A stretch of DNA of 64,000 nucleotides. Source: an uncultured Paracoccaceae bacterium. GTDB lineage: Bacteria; Pseudomonadota; Alphaproteobacteria; Rhodobacterales; Rhodobacteraceae. The notes under the pieces are model-generated. The model was not told the origin of the DNA and searched no databases. It saw only the letters and a list, made by a program, of their open reading frames with translations. A program made the position numbers and the translations under genes. The stretch is taken from positions 884,993-948,992 of the forward strand of contig CANLQO010000002.1 of the NCBI GenBank assembly GCA_947493335.1, read 5' to 3'. This document shows, piece by piece, positions 43,147 to 51,283 of this stretch; within the stretch, counting starts at the first letter, position 1; the number at the start of each line of letters is the position of its first letter.

Positions 43147-44077
43147 TCGGCACAATCCTGTGCGGGTTAATGCTTTCGTGGCTGTAGTGATAGTGCCGCA
43201 CGATGTGATCCATGTTCACCGTCCCCGCGATACCCGGCATCTGGTACAGTTCGCGCGTATAAGCCCAGAGATTTGGGAATTCCCGTAACGTCTTGCGATT
43301 GCACTTGAAATGCAGGTGATAGACCGGGTCAAAGCGGATCAGGGTCGTCCATAGCCGCCAATCGGCCTCTGTCAGGGTCGCGCCCATCAGATAGCGGTTC
43401 TTTTCCAGTCGCTCCTCTAGCCACTCCAGCGTGTCAAAGAGCGGATTGACCGCCGCCTCATAGGCCTCTTGCGTGGTCGCAAAGCCTGACTTGTAAACGC
43501 CATTGTTCAATGTGTCGTAGATCCGGTCATTCACCGGGGCGATGTCATCGCGCAAGGACAAGGGCCAGTAGTCTGCCGTGTTGCCGGTCACCTGATCGAA
43601 GGCACTGTTGAACATGCGAATGATCTCTGACGACTCGTTGGACACGATCGTCTCGCGCTCTTTGTCCCACAAAATAGGCACCGTGACGCGCCCGGACATT
43701 TGCGGCTCTGCCTTAAGGTAAATATCCCGCGCGTAAGGCAGGCCAAAAAGCGTGTCACCCGTCGCGCCCTTGTCGTCGGTGTCAAAGGTCCAGCCTTCCC
43801 CCAGCATGTCGGGATGCACGGCAGAGATACTGATATGATCGGTCAGCCCCTTCAACTGTCGAAAGATCAGCGTGCGATGTGCCCACGGGCAGGCATAGGA
43901 CACATAAAGATGGTAGCGCCCGGACGCGGCGTCAAACCCGCCAGTCCCGGACGGGCCCGCGCTGCCATCAGCCGTGATCCAGTTCCGAAATTTGGCCTGC
44001 GAGCGCTTGAACGCGCCGCCGGACGCCTTCGTGTCGTACCAAACGTCGTGCCAGACGCCATCAACCAACTGTCCCAT
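43103..44077 (-). CDS. Glutathionyl-hydroquinone reductase (YqjG/ECM4-type GST)
   Basis: 324 residues. The Cys-type active site SYACPWAHRTLI distinguishes these Xi-class transferases from ordinary GSTs. The N-terminal GAFKRSQAKFRNWI and the later TLTEADWRLWTTLIRFDPVY match the family. It reduces glutathionyl-hydroquinones to hydroquinones using glutathione. I chose the ATG at 44077, with an AAGGAG ribosome site. Longer upstream readings have no homology. It converges with the receiver gene with a 44-base overlap. Confidence 0.92.
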   Translation of the reverse strand: MGQLVDGVWHDVWYDTKASGGAFKRSQAKFRNWITADGSAGPSGTGGFDAASGRYHLYVSYACPWAHRTLIFRQLKGLTDHISISAVHPDMLGEGWTFDTDDKGATGDTLFGLPYARDIYLKAEPQMSGRVTVPILWDKERETIVSNESSEIIRMFNSAFDQVTGNTADYWPLSLRDDIAPVNDRIYDTLNNGVYKSGFATTQEAYEAAVNPLFDTLEWLEERLEKNRYLMGATLTEADWRLWTTLIRFDPVYHLHFKCNRKTLREFPNLWAYTRELYQMPGIAGTVNMDHIVRHYHYSHESINPHRIVPINPRLNYAEPHGRG

Positions 44078-44364
44078 CGTCAAACTCCTTCGATCTGGGC
44101 TGACAGGTAGCTTGACCCTACCGGTCCGCCTACCCCTAAGCGCGCGCAGCGTCCTCCGCATCGTTGCACAGGTCGTATTTGAGCCTCAAAGATGCGGGGA
44201 ATCGTTTGCGCCGCTGCATTGCAGACCATATACCCGCCCCAGACGAAGCCCGCCGGGCCAGAGAGGTTGGTGGCACAAGGTTGACCCTGACGGGAACCAA
44301 AGGCCACGTCGTCCGACGCCGCATCCTGCGGTCCCGCTCTGCCTGCCATAGCAAAGGACCCGCC
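44078..44364. other. 287-base divergent intergenic region before the cbiX operon
   Basis: It should hold the promoters for the GST and for the DUF6732-cbiX operon. The plus strand shows GATGCGGGGAATCG, ACCCGCCCCAGACG and GGGCCAGAGAGG, which loosely recall cobalamin riboswitch blocks, but no GCCACTG or proper B12 box. On the minus strand an 89-codon frame (44349-44080) ends 2 bases before the GST start. Neither reading is secure. Confidence 0.4.
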
Positions 44365-44580
44365 ATGCGCCTGATCTTGACCGTTCTTCTCAGTGTCACC
44401 AGCCAAGTGGCGTGGGCGCACCCCGGTCATCTGGCGGATGTCGCCGGGCATGATCACTGGGTGGCTGGTGCAGCGATTGGCGCAGCAATCCTGATCGGGC
44501 TTTGGGGCGCATTGAAAGGCAAGAAAGATGCCGATGCCAACGCAGAGCCCGAGCCCGAACTGGAAGAGGAAGCAGCATGA
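44365..44580 (+). CDS. Small membrane protein, DUF6732 type
   Basis: 71 residues. Signal-like N-terminus (MRLILTVLLSVTSQVAWAHP), then a short His-rich stretch (HPGHLADVAGHDHW), one membrane helix (AAIGAAILIGLWGAL) and an acidic tail (EPEPELEEEAA). The ATG at 44365 has an AAAGGA site. Its stop overlaps the cbiX start (ATGA at 44577-44580). The family name is from memory and the function is unknown. The histidines and the position before cobaltochelatase suggest periplasmic cobalt binding or a transport accessory, by inference. Confidence 0.7.
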   Translation: MRLILTVLLSVTSQVAWAHPGHLADVAGHDHWVAGAAIGAAILIGLWGALKGKKDADANAEPEPELEEEAA

Positions 44581-45773
44581 AAACCGGCGTCATGATCTGC
44601 GGCCATGGCTCGCGTAGCCAATCGGCGGTGGATGAATTTGCAGTGCTGGCCGAAAAGCTGCCCGCATTTCTGCCCGACGACTGGCTTTGCGACTACGGCT
44701 ACCTGGAGTTTGCAAATCCGGTCATTCGCGACGGACTTGATAACCTGCGCGAAGCAGGTTGCGAGCGTATCCTGGCTGTTCCCGGCATGCTTTTTGCGGC
44801 CATGCACGCCAAGAATGACATTCCGACCGTCTTGAACACCTATGCCAAAACCCATGACATCGCGGTGTCCTATGGCCGGGAACTGGGCGTTGACCCCAAG
44901 ATGATCTCTGCCGCTGCTGGCCGCATTCAAGAGGCCGTGGATCAGGCAAATGCCGAGCACGGCGAAATGCCGTTGACTGAAACATGCCTTGTCGTGATCG
45001 GCCGTGGCGCCTCTGACCCCGATGCCAATGGCAACGTGTCCAAGATTGCGCGCATGTTGCAAGAGGGCATGGGATTTGGCTGGTGCGAAGTTGGTTACTC
45101 CGGTGTAACTTTTCCGCTGGTAGAACCTTGCCTGCAGCATGTTGCACACTTGCCGTACAAGCGCGTGATCGTCTTCCCGTATTTCCTCTTCTCCGGCATT
45201 CTGATCGACCGCATCTATGGCTTCACCGATCAGGTTGCGACGGATCACCCCCATATCCAGTTCATCAAGGCCCCTTATCTGGGCGATCACCCTCAGGTGC
45301 TTGCCACCTTTGCGGAGCGTATTCTGGAACAGGACAGCGCGACCCCGCCGCCCAATTGCGGCATCTGCGCCTATCGGGAACAGGTTCTGGCAACCGCAGA
45401 CGGCGGGCACCATCACATACGGCCCGAGGACCGCAAGCATCCCGCTTTCGGCGCGGTCCCGCCACCAACCTGTGTGCTGTGCAAATACCGCGTGCAGGTT
45501 CTGGGATTTGAGGCGGAAGTCGGCGCCGTACAGGAAAGCCATCACCACCACGTCGAAGGACAGGGCGCAGCTGCGCCGGGATCGAACGTCGCAGATTGTG
45601 CGCTGTGTGACACGTTCTGCACCGGTCTTTGCCGGTTGGGTGCAGAACACGACCACCATCACCACCATCATGATCACGACCACGATCATGGGCACCATCA
45701 TCACCACGCGGTTTACCCACATGCGGACCATCCGCTGGGCCCAGAAAGCGCACGCAAGACCGCAAAAAGCTGA
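44577..45773 (+). CDS. cbiX: Sirohydrochlorin cobaltochelatase CbiX with Cys/His-rich tail
   Basis: 398 residues. Class II chelatase that inserts Co2+ into sirohydrochlorin, the early cobalt route. The first CbiX domain starts VMICGHGSRSQ with the catalytic His, and a second half begins LVVIGRGASDPDANG, so it is the double-domain (CbiXL) form. The C-terminus adds three CxxC motifs (CGIC, CVLC, CALC) and a tail of more than twenty histidines with Asp (about residues 360-385), likely for metal storage or an Fe-S cluster. It is translationally coupled to DUF6732 and heads the cob run. Confidence 0.93.
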   Translation: MKTGVMICGHGSRSQSAVDEFAVLAEKLPAFLPDDWLCDYGYLEFANPVIRDGLDNLREAGCERILAVPGMLFAAMHAKNDIPTVLNTYAKTHDIAVSYGRELGVDPKMISAAAGRIQEAVDQANAEHGEMPLTETCLVVIGRGASDPDANGNVSKIARMLQEGMGFGWCEVGYSGVTFPLVEPCLQHVAHLPYKRVIVFPYFLFSGILIDRIYGFTDQVATDHPHIQFIKAPYLGDHPQVLATFAERILEQDSATPPPNCGICAYREQVLATADGGHHHIRPEDRKHPAFGAVPPPTCVLCKYRVQVLGFEAEVGAVQESHHHHVEGQGAAAPGSNVADCALCDTFCTGLCRLGAEHDHHHHHHDHDHDHGHHHHHAVYPHADHPLGPESARKTAKS

Positions 45774-45829
45774 CTGATCCGCTAAAGGTCGGCACCACCG
45801 ACATCAACCAACGCATCAAAGGCCCGACA

Positions 45830-46468
45830 TTGCGCCCGTATGAAAAAGACCCCGCCGCAATCTATGCCGCCAGTTTCGCGACTGTCGCGGAAGAGGCACG
45901 GCTGGACCGGTTTCAGGCCGACATGCGTCCATTGATCACACGCCTGATCCATGCCTGCGGCATGATCGAAGTTGCGGATCGGTTGGTCTGGTCGCCCGGT
46001 GCCTATGCCGCAGGCCACGCCGCCTTGCAGGCGGGCAAGCCGGTCCTGTGTGACTGCGAGATGGTCGGTGCAGGTATCATCCGCCGCTACTTGCCAGCCG
46101 GGAATGAGGTCATCGTGACGCTCAACAACCCAGAGGTGCCGACACGGGCCAAAACCATCGGTAACACAAGGTCCGCGGCTGCCGTGGAACTATGGGAGCC
46201 GCATCTTGAAGGTGCGATCGTTGCTGTCGGCAATGCACCAACTGCTTTGTTTCATTTGCTCGAACTGATCGACGCTGGCGGCCCGAAACCGGCGGTGATC
46301 CTTGGGTTTCCTGTCGGGTTCATCGGAGCCGCCGAAAGCAAGGCAGAGCTTGCAGCGAACCCGCGCGGCTGCGATTTTGTCGCGCTGCGTGGCCGACGCG
46401 GTGGGTCCGCCATGGCCTCTGCCGCCGTAAATGCCTTGGCCGCCGGCTTGCCAGAGGTGACCGCATGA
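45830..46468 (+). CDS. cobH: Precorrin-8X methylmutase CobH
   Basis: 212 residues. Moves the C-11 methyl group to C-12, converting precorrin-8 to hydrogenobyrinic acid. Family blocks are RPYEKDPAAIYAASFATV, RLIHACGMIEVADRL (with the catalytic His), CDCEMVGAGI and GFPVGFIGAAESK. The only good start is TTG at 45830, with an AAAGG site 7 bases upstream. No ATG is available in the open frame upstream, so the 56-base gap after cbiX is real. CbiC is the anaerobic-route homologue and cannot be told apart by sequence. Confidence 0.92.
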   Translation: MRPYEKDPAAIYAASFATVAEEARLDRFQADMRPLITRLIHACGMIEVADRLVWSPGAYAAGHAALQAGKPVLCDCEMVGAGIIRRYLPAGNEVIVTLNNPEVPTRAKTIGNTRSAAAVELWEPHLEGAIVAVGNAPTALFHLLELIDAGGPKPAVILGFPVGFIGAAESKAELAANPRGCDFVALRGRRGGSAMASAAVNALAAGLPEVTA

Positions 46469-47667
46469 GCACACCCTGGCTGCATATCGTAGGCATCGGA
46501 GAAGATGGTCTGGATGGTCTGACCCCTGCGACCCGCGCCGTGGTTGAGGCGGCAGATGTCATCCTTGGTGGCGACCGTCACCATACACTCGCCGCAAATC
46601 CAACCGCAGAGCGTCTGGCATGGCCCTCGCCCTTTGATGCGATGATCGACACGATCCGGGGTCTGAAAGGTCGTCGCGCGGTCGTCTTGGTGACGGGTGA
46701 CCCGCTGTGGTTCAGCGTGGGTGCGCGGATCGGACGCGCCATTGATCCGACCGAGATTGTGTATCACCCACAGCTCTCGGCCTTTCAGCTTGCTGCGGCC
46801 CGGATGGGCTGGTCCTTGGCGGACGTCGAGACGCTGACTGTGCATGGTCGTCCTGTGGCGCAGATGATTGCCTTTATCCAGCCCGATGCCCGGCTTCTGG
46901 TGCTGACCACGGGGGCCGAAACGCCGTCTCAAATCGCCGCTTATCTGGCCGAACGTGGCTATGGCGCTTCAAAGATGACGGTGCTGGCCGCGATGGGCGG
47001 TAAAGACGAACAGCGCTTTGATGGGCTGGCAAGTGACTGGAATCACAGCGTTCCTGCCTTCAACACGCTTGCTGTCGAATGCATCGCTGCCCCGGATGCG
47101 GCGCTTCAGCCCCGGGTGCCGGGGCTGGCTGATGCGCTTTTTCAGTCCGACGGCACCATGACCAAGCAAGAGGTCCGCGCCGCCACACTTGCCAAGTTGA
47201 TGCCGATGCGCGGGGCTTTGCTTTGGGACATCGGCTGCGGCTCTGGCTCCGTGGCCATCGAGTGGATGCGCGCGGCCCGCTATGCCCGCGCAATCGGGAT
47301 CGAACCCCGGGCCGACCGACGCGCCATGGCAGGCGCCAATGCCTTGGCGTTGGGCGCGCCAAAACTGGAATTGATTGACGGGTTGGTCCCGTCCGCGCTG
47401 GACGGATTGGACGCCCCTGACGCAATCTTCATCGGAGGCGGCCTGAGCCGCGCAACCTTTGACGCCGCATGGGCCGCGCTGCGGCCGTTGGGCCGGTTGG
47501 TGGCCAATGCCGTGACGCTGGAGAGTGAGGCAGAACTTATTGATTTACATCGCGAATTCGGTGGAGACCTTGTGCGCATCTCGGTCCATCGGGCCGAACC
47601 GGTTGGGCGTTTGACCGGCTGGCGACCCGCGATGCCGGTCACTCAATGGAGCCTCGTGAAAAGATGA
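46465..47667 (+). CDS. cobL: Precorrin-6Y C5,15-methyltransferase (decarboxylating) CobL
   Basis: 400 residues, a CbiE-CbiT fusion. The N-terminal half (1-200) is a tetrapyrrole methylase with LHIVGIGEDGLDGLTPATR and VTGDPLWFSVGARI. The C-terminal half is a Rossmann SAM methyltransferase with LLWDIGCGSGSVAIEW. It methylates C-5 and C-15 of precorrin-6Y and decarboxylates the C-12 acetate. The start overlaps the cobH stop (ATGA) and the stop overlaps cobI (ATGA). The fused form is the usual one of the aerobic pathway. Confidence 0.95.
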   Translation: MSTPWLHIVGIGEDGLDGLTPATRAVVEAADVILGGDRHHTLAANPTAERLAWPSPFDAMIDTIRGLKGRRAVVLVTGDPLWFSVGARIGRAIDPTEIVYHPQLSAFQLAAARMGWSLADVETLTVHGRPVAQMIAFIQPDARLLVLTTGAETPSQIAAYLAERGYGASKMTVLAAMGGKDEQRFDGLASDWNHSVPAFNTLAVECIAAPDAALQPRVPGLADALFQSDGTMTKQEVRAATLAKLMPMRGALLWDIGCGSGSVAIEWMRAARYARAIGIEPRADRRAMAGANALALGAPKLELIDGLVPSALDGLDAPDAIFIGGGLSRATFDAAWAALRPLGRLVANAVTLESEAELIDLHREFGGDLVRISVHRAEPVGRLTGWRPAMPVTQWSLVKR

Positions 47668-48365
47668 GCGGGACACTTTATGGCGTTGGTGTCGGCCCCG
47701 GCGCGGCGGACCTGATGACCCTGCGGGCTGCGCGGTTGATTGAGGGCGCAAAAGTCGTGGCTTATCCGACACTTGCGGGTGGCGACAGCTTTGCCCGCGC
47801 CATCGCGGCCGATCTGATCCCGGCTGGTTGCGCAGAGATTGTGATGGATGTGCCGATGACCGTCGAACGCGGCCCGGCACAGGCTGCTTATGACACCGGT
47901 GCTACACAGATTGCAGCAGCACTTGATGCGGGCGACGACGTGGTGTGTCTGTGTGAGGGTGATCCGTTTTTCTATGGCTCTTTCATGTATCTTTTCGCCC
48001 GTTTGTCACAGGCTTACCAGGTCGAGGTTGTGCCGGGCGTGACCTCTGTCACGGCCTGTGCGGCGCGGGCCGGATTGCCATTGGCCGCGCGGAATGAGCG
48101 GCTGACGGTGCTGCCCGGACCCCTGCCAGAGGAAGAATTGCGCAGCCGCATTGAAGGGGCCGAAAGCGTCGTGATCATGAAGGTCGGACGGCATCTGGCG
48201 AAGATCAGGGGCGTGATCGACGGACTGGGGCTGCTTGATCAGGCGGTCTATGTCGAACGGGCGAGCCTGCCCGAAGAAGTTGTGGCACCGCTTGCCCAAG
48301 CACCTGAAAAGGCACCGTATTTTTCTATGATCCTGCTGACCAAAGGGGCCGATCCATGGCTGTGA
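47664..48365 (+). CDS. cobI: Precorrin-2 C20-methyltransferase CobI
   Basis: 233 residues. SAM-dependent methylase acting on C-20 of precorrin-2 (or cobalt-factor II as CbiL). The start MSGTLYGVGVGPGAADLMTL is typical, and CLCEGDPFFYGSFMYL and VPGVTSVTACAARAG mark the fold. The ATG at 47664 overlaps the cobL stop. An ATG 18 bases upstream is less likely. It overlaps the following gene by 10 bases. Given CbiX upstream, whether it acts on a metal-free or a cobalt substrate is open. Confidence 0.93.
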   Translation: MSGTLYGVGVGPGAADLMTLRAARLIEGAKVVAYPTLAGGDSFARAIAADLIPAGCAEIVMDVPMTVERGPAQAAYDTGATQIAAALDAGDDVVCLCEGDPFFYGSFMYLFARLSQAYQVEVVPGVTSVTACAARAGLPLAARNERLTVLPGPLPEEELRSRIEGAESVVIMKVGRHLAKIRGVIDGLGLLDQAVYVERASLPEEVVAPLAQAPEKAPYFSMILLTKGADPWL

Positions 48366-50170
48366 AACCTATCGTCATCGCCCTGTCGAAATCAGGCGAA
48401 CCGACTGCCCACCGAGTGGCAGAGGTCCTTGGCGCAATGGTACATGGTCGGGCGGAACGTGTTGAAAAGGCTGACGTTTTCTTTGACAACGCGCTGGATC
48501 ATGTGCGCGATTTGTTTGCAGCAGGCAGACCGGTGGTCGGGGTCTGTGCCAGCGGGATCCTGATCCGCGCGGTTGCCCCGCTGTTGGCGGACAAAGCGAC
48601 GGAACCTCCCGTTGTTTCGGTCAGTGATGATGGGGCTGTTGTGGTTCCCCTGTTGGGTGGTCATTGTGGTGCGAACCGACTGGCGCGCGAAATTGCTGAT
48701 ACTTTACAAGGTGTTGCGGCGGTCACGACAGCAGGCGATGTGGCGCTAGGTGTCGCGCTGGATGAGCCGCCCGCAGGCTGGCGTCTGGTCAATCCCGAAC
48801 ATGCCAAGGACGCAATGGCAGGGCTGCTTAATGGTGGCGGTGCCCGGTTAACAGGTGATGAAGACGCCGCGTGGCTTGCAGATTTGCCACAGGGGGAAAC
48901 CGTACACATTGCATGCACAACCCGTGCACAACCCATACCGACGAAAGCGTTACTGAAATTTACGCCTTTGCGTGCGGTGCTGGGCGTTGGATGCGCCCGG
49001 AATTGCCCGCCCGAGGAGTTGGCAGCACTTGTCAAAGAGGTGTTGGAAGAAGCGGACATCTGTCCCGAAGCGGTACATTCGGTCAATACGATCACGTTGA
49101 AGGGCGACGAACCTGCGATCATTGATCTGGCCGGTGAAATGGGCGTGCCGATGCGGTTGTTTGACGCTGAGGTTTTGGAGGCCGAGACGCCGCGACTGGC
49201 AAACCCTTCGGATGTGGTCTTTGCCGAGGTCGGCACCCATGGCGTGGCCGAGGCGGCCGCATTGGCGCAGGGCGGGGCAGATGCAAAGCTGGTCGTGACC
49301 AAACGCAAGACGGCCAACGCGACCTGCGCATTGGCGATGGTGCCCGCGCCGCTGGTCGAGATGCGCGGACGGTCACGCGGCAAGTTGTCGGTTGTCGGCA
49401 TCGGGCCGGGGCAGGCGACGTGGCGGACGCCAGAGGTGTCGCGGCTGGTCGCCGATGCAGAAGAACTGGTGGGCTACGGGCTTTATATCGATTTGCTGGG
49501 TCCGCTCGCGGCGGGCAAGGAGCGGTCGGATTTCCCGCTCGGCGGAGAAGAGGCGCGCTGCCGTTATGCGCTGGAACAGGCGGGCAAGGGCAAGAACGTG
49601 GCGTTGGTCTGTTCGGGCGACGCGGGCATCTATGCCATGGGGGCGTTGGTGTTCGAATTGCTCGACCGGGGGCCGGAAGAAATGGGCGTGTCGGATGCGG
49701 CGCGCCGGGTTGAAGTCCAATGTTCACCGGGTGTCAGCGCTTTGCAGGGTGCCGCAGCCCGTGCTGGTGCACCGCTGGGACATGATTTCTGCGCGATCTC
49801 GCTGAGTGATCTGCTGACACCGCGCGTTGATATCCTGCGACGGTTGAAGGCGGCCGCGGAGGGGGACTTTGTGATCGCCTTTTACAATCCCGTGTCCAAG
49901 ACGCGGCGGACCTTGTTGGCGGAGGGGCGCGATATCCTGTTGCAGCACAGGCCCGGCGATACGCCGGTGATGCTTGCCAGTTCGCTGGGACGGCCCGAGG
50001 AGCATATCCGCTACCGCAGGCTGGATGCTCTGGAGGTGGACGACGTTGATATGTTGACGGTGGTTCTGGTGGGGTCCAGCAATTCGCGGTTGGCACAATT
50101 GGGTGAGGGTCCAAGGATGTTCACGCCGCGTGGATATGCCCGCAAGATCGACGGGGATCTGGCGGGATGA
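48356..50170 (+). CDS. cobJ: CbiG-CobJ fusion: cobalt-precorrin 5A hydrolase-like / precorrin-3B C17-methyltransferase
   Basis: 604 residues. The N-terminal ~340 residues are CbiG (GVCASGILIRAVAPLL, SVSDDGAVVVPLLGGHCGANRLAR, and the C-terminal CbiG domain GVGCARNCPPEEL). The rest, from KLSVVGIGPGQATWRTPE, is CobJ/CbiH (VCSGDAGIYAMGALVFELL, FYNPVSKTRR). CobJ contracts the ring while methylating C-17. CbiG belongs to the oxygen-independent route, where it opens the delta-lactone and releases acetaldehyde. Its retention fused to CobJ points to a hybrid pathway. It is followed by a dispersed repeat. Confidence 0.94.
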   Translation: MAVKPIVIALSKSGEPTAHRVAEVLGAMVHGRAERVEKADVFFDNALDHVRDLFAAGRPVVGVCASGILIRAVAPLLADKATEPPVVSVSDDGAVVVPLLGGHCGANRLAREIADTLQGVAAVTTAGDVALGVALDEPPAGWRLVNPEHAKDAMAGLLNGGGARLTGDEDAAWLADLPQGETVHIACTTRAQPIPTKALLKFTPLRAVLGVGCARNCPPEELAALVKEVLEEADICPEAVHSVNTITLKGDEPAIIDLAGEMGVPMRLFDAEVLEAETPRLANPSDVVFAEVGTHGVAEAAALAQGGADAKLVVTKRKTANATCALAMVPAPLVEMRGRSRGKLSVVGIGPGQATWRTPEVSRLVADAEELVGYGLYIDLLGPLAAGKERSDFPLGGEEARCRYALEQAGKGKNVALVCSGDAGIYAMGALVFELLDRGPEEMGVSDAARRVEVQCSPGVSALQGAAARAGAPLGHDFCAISLSDLLTPRVDILRRLKAAAEGDFVIAFYNPVSKTRRTLLAEGRDILLQHRPGDTPVMLASSLGRPEEHIRYRRLDALEVDDVDMLTVVLVGSSNSRLAQLGEGPRMFTPRGYARKIDGDLAG

Positions 50171-50172
50171 CG

Positions 50173-50220
50173 GGCGCCGCTCTTGCCCTGACGGGCAAAA
50201 CGCCCCGCCCACCATCCCGG
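50173..50220 (+). repeat. Dispersed intergenic repeat B, copy 3
   Basis: GGCGCCGCTC, hairpin TTGCCC/GGGCAA, then AACGCCCCGCCCACCATCCC. Starts 3 bases after the cobJ stop. The arms differ from the other two copies yet still pair. Confidence 0.7.
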
Positions 50221-50227
50221 GCCGCGC

Positions 50228-50399
50228 AACTCGCGGATGCCGAGTTGATGGATGGGTTTGGGTTATGGCTGAGAGGCCGTTTGCGGGCAGGTCTGCCGCA
50301 AACAGGCCAGACCAAGGATGGGAACGATTCGCACCCGCCTCAAGGACAAGCCGCGCAAGCGCGGTCGCGTACCGCGATCCTTGACACGGTCCCGAATCG
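50228..50399 (+). promoter_or_regulatory. Highly structured leader region upstream of cobM
   Basis: Visible pairings: AACTCG/CGAGTT near 50228-50246; GTTTGCGGGCA (50279-50289) with TGCCGCAAAC (50294-50303); CCGCGC/GCGCGG (50351-50364), which competes with CGCGGT/ACCGCG (50360-50376); an enclosing CAAGGA (50341) / TCCTTG (50378); a second CAAGGA at 50313; and CGATTCG (50325) / CGAATCG (50393). The cobM ribosome site follows at once. No B12 box is present, so a classic cobalamin riboswitch is excluded. Confidence 0.5.
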
Positions 50400-50414
50400 C
50401 GAAAGAGGTGAGAC

Positions 50415-51185
50415 ATGACGGTATTCTTCATTGGTGCGGGTCCGGGTGACCCGGAACTGCTGACGCTCAAGGCGGCGCGGGTGATCGGGGAATGCCCGGT
50501 CTGCCTTTATGCCGGGTCCTTGGTCCCGGAGGCGGTTGTGGCTTGCGCGCCGGAAGGTGCAAGGGTGTTGGACACAGCACCGATGACGCTGGAGGACACC
50601 CACGCCGAGATCATGGCGGCGCATCAACGCGGTGAGAATGTGGCGCGGGTGCATTCAGGCGATCCGTCACTTTACGGCGCCATTGCCGAGCAGATCCGTT
50701 TGCTGAAGGCGGAAGGGATCGATTATCAGATCATCCCCGGTGTGCCGGCCTATGCCGCGGCGGCCGCGGCATTGGGGACGGAATTGACCGTGCCGGAGGT
50801 GGCGCAGTCGATCATCCTGACGCGGATGTCGATGAAATCCACCGGGATGCCCGCAGGCGAGACGTTGGAGAACTTTGCCCGCACAGGGGCGACGCTGGCC
50901 ATTCATCTGGGTATTCGTGCGCTGCGCGAGATTGAGCGGCAGTTGATCCCATACTACGGCGCGGACTGTCCCTGTGTGGTGATTTACCGTGCTTCCTGGC
51001 CTGATCAGCAGATCATTCGTGGCACCCTATCGACCGTGCGCGAAGCGGTGCGCGCGGCCAAGATCACCCGCACAGCGCTGATCATGGTGGGCCCTGCGCT
51101 GGGCGACAGCCATGGGTTTCCGGACTCTGCGCTTTATGACGCCGCCAAGCCACATGTGTTGCGCCCCAAGGTCAAGGCGGGCTGA
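50415..51185 (+). CDS. cobM: Precorrin-4 C11-methyltransferase CobM
   Basis: 256 residues. Methylates C-11 of precorrin-4 to precorrin-5. The start MTVFFIGAGPGDPELLTLKA and the CobM blocks CLYAGSLVPE, VHSGDPSLYGAIAEQ, PGVPAYAAAAAALGTELT and VIYRASWPDQ are clear. The ATG has a GAAAGAGG ribosome site. Unlike the tightly overlapped genes before it, cobM is separated from cobJ by 244 bases holding a repeat and strong secondary structure, so it may be separately controlled. Last cob gene of the run; cobK, cobF and cobB do not follow. Confidence 0.95.
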   Translation: MTVFFIGAGPGDPELLTLKAARVIGECPVCLYAGSLVPEAVVACAPEGARVLDTAPMTLEDTHAEIMAAHQRGENVARVHSGDPSLYGAIAEQIRLLKAEGIDYQIIPGVPAYAAAAAALGTELTVPEVAQSIILTRMSMKSTGMPAGETLENFARTGATLAIHLGIRALREIERQLIPYYGADCPCVVIYRASWPDQQIIRGTLSTVREAVRAAKITRTALIMVGPALGDSHGFPDSALYDAAKPHVLRPKVKAG

Positions 51186-51283
51186 GGCGCTGCGGCAGCA
51201 GTGCTGCAATGCGGCGGATTTTGTCACTTGATCTTTAACCTTCTCAGCTAGTTAGCTGGTTGAGGGTCAAGGAGGACCGAGTC

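Noticed and set aside
44080..44349. Minus-strand 89-codon ORF before the GST gene
   Set aside because: No recognisable homology, no clear start or ribosome site, and it covers the whole divergent promoter region; kept only as an alternative in the findings.
45640..45730. Low-complexity CAC/CAT/GAC repeat
   Set aside because: It encodes the His-rich tail of CbiX in frame.
50270..50310. Minus-strand GCGGCAGACCTGCC resembling a B12 box
   Set aside because: It is one arm and loop of a perfect hairpin and no GCCACTG or GGGAA block accompanies it; the strand is also wrong for cobM.
50250..50385. tRNA-Ser-like pattern (TGGCTGAGAGGCC) before cobM
   Set aside because: No acceptor stem, no GTTCGA T-loop and no 7-base anticodon loop can be placed; the long GTTTGCGGGCA/TGCCGCAAAC hairpin is incompatible with a tRNA.
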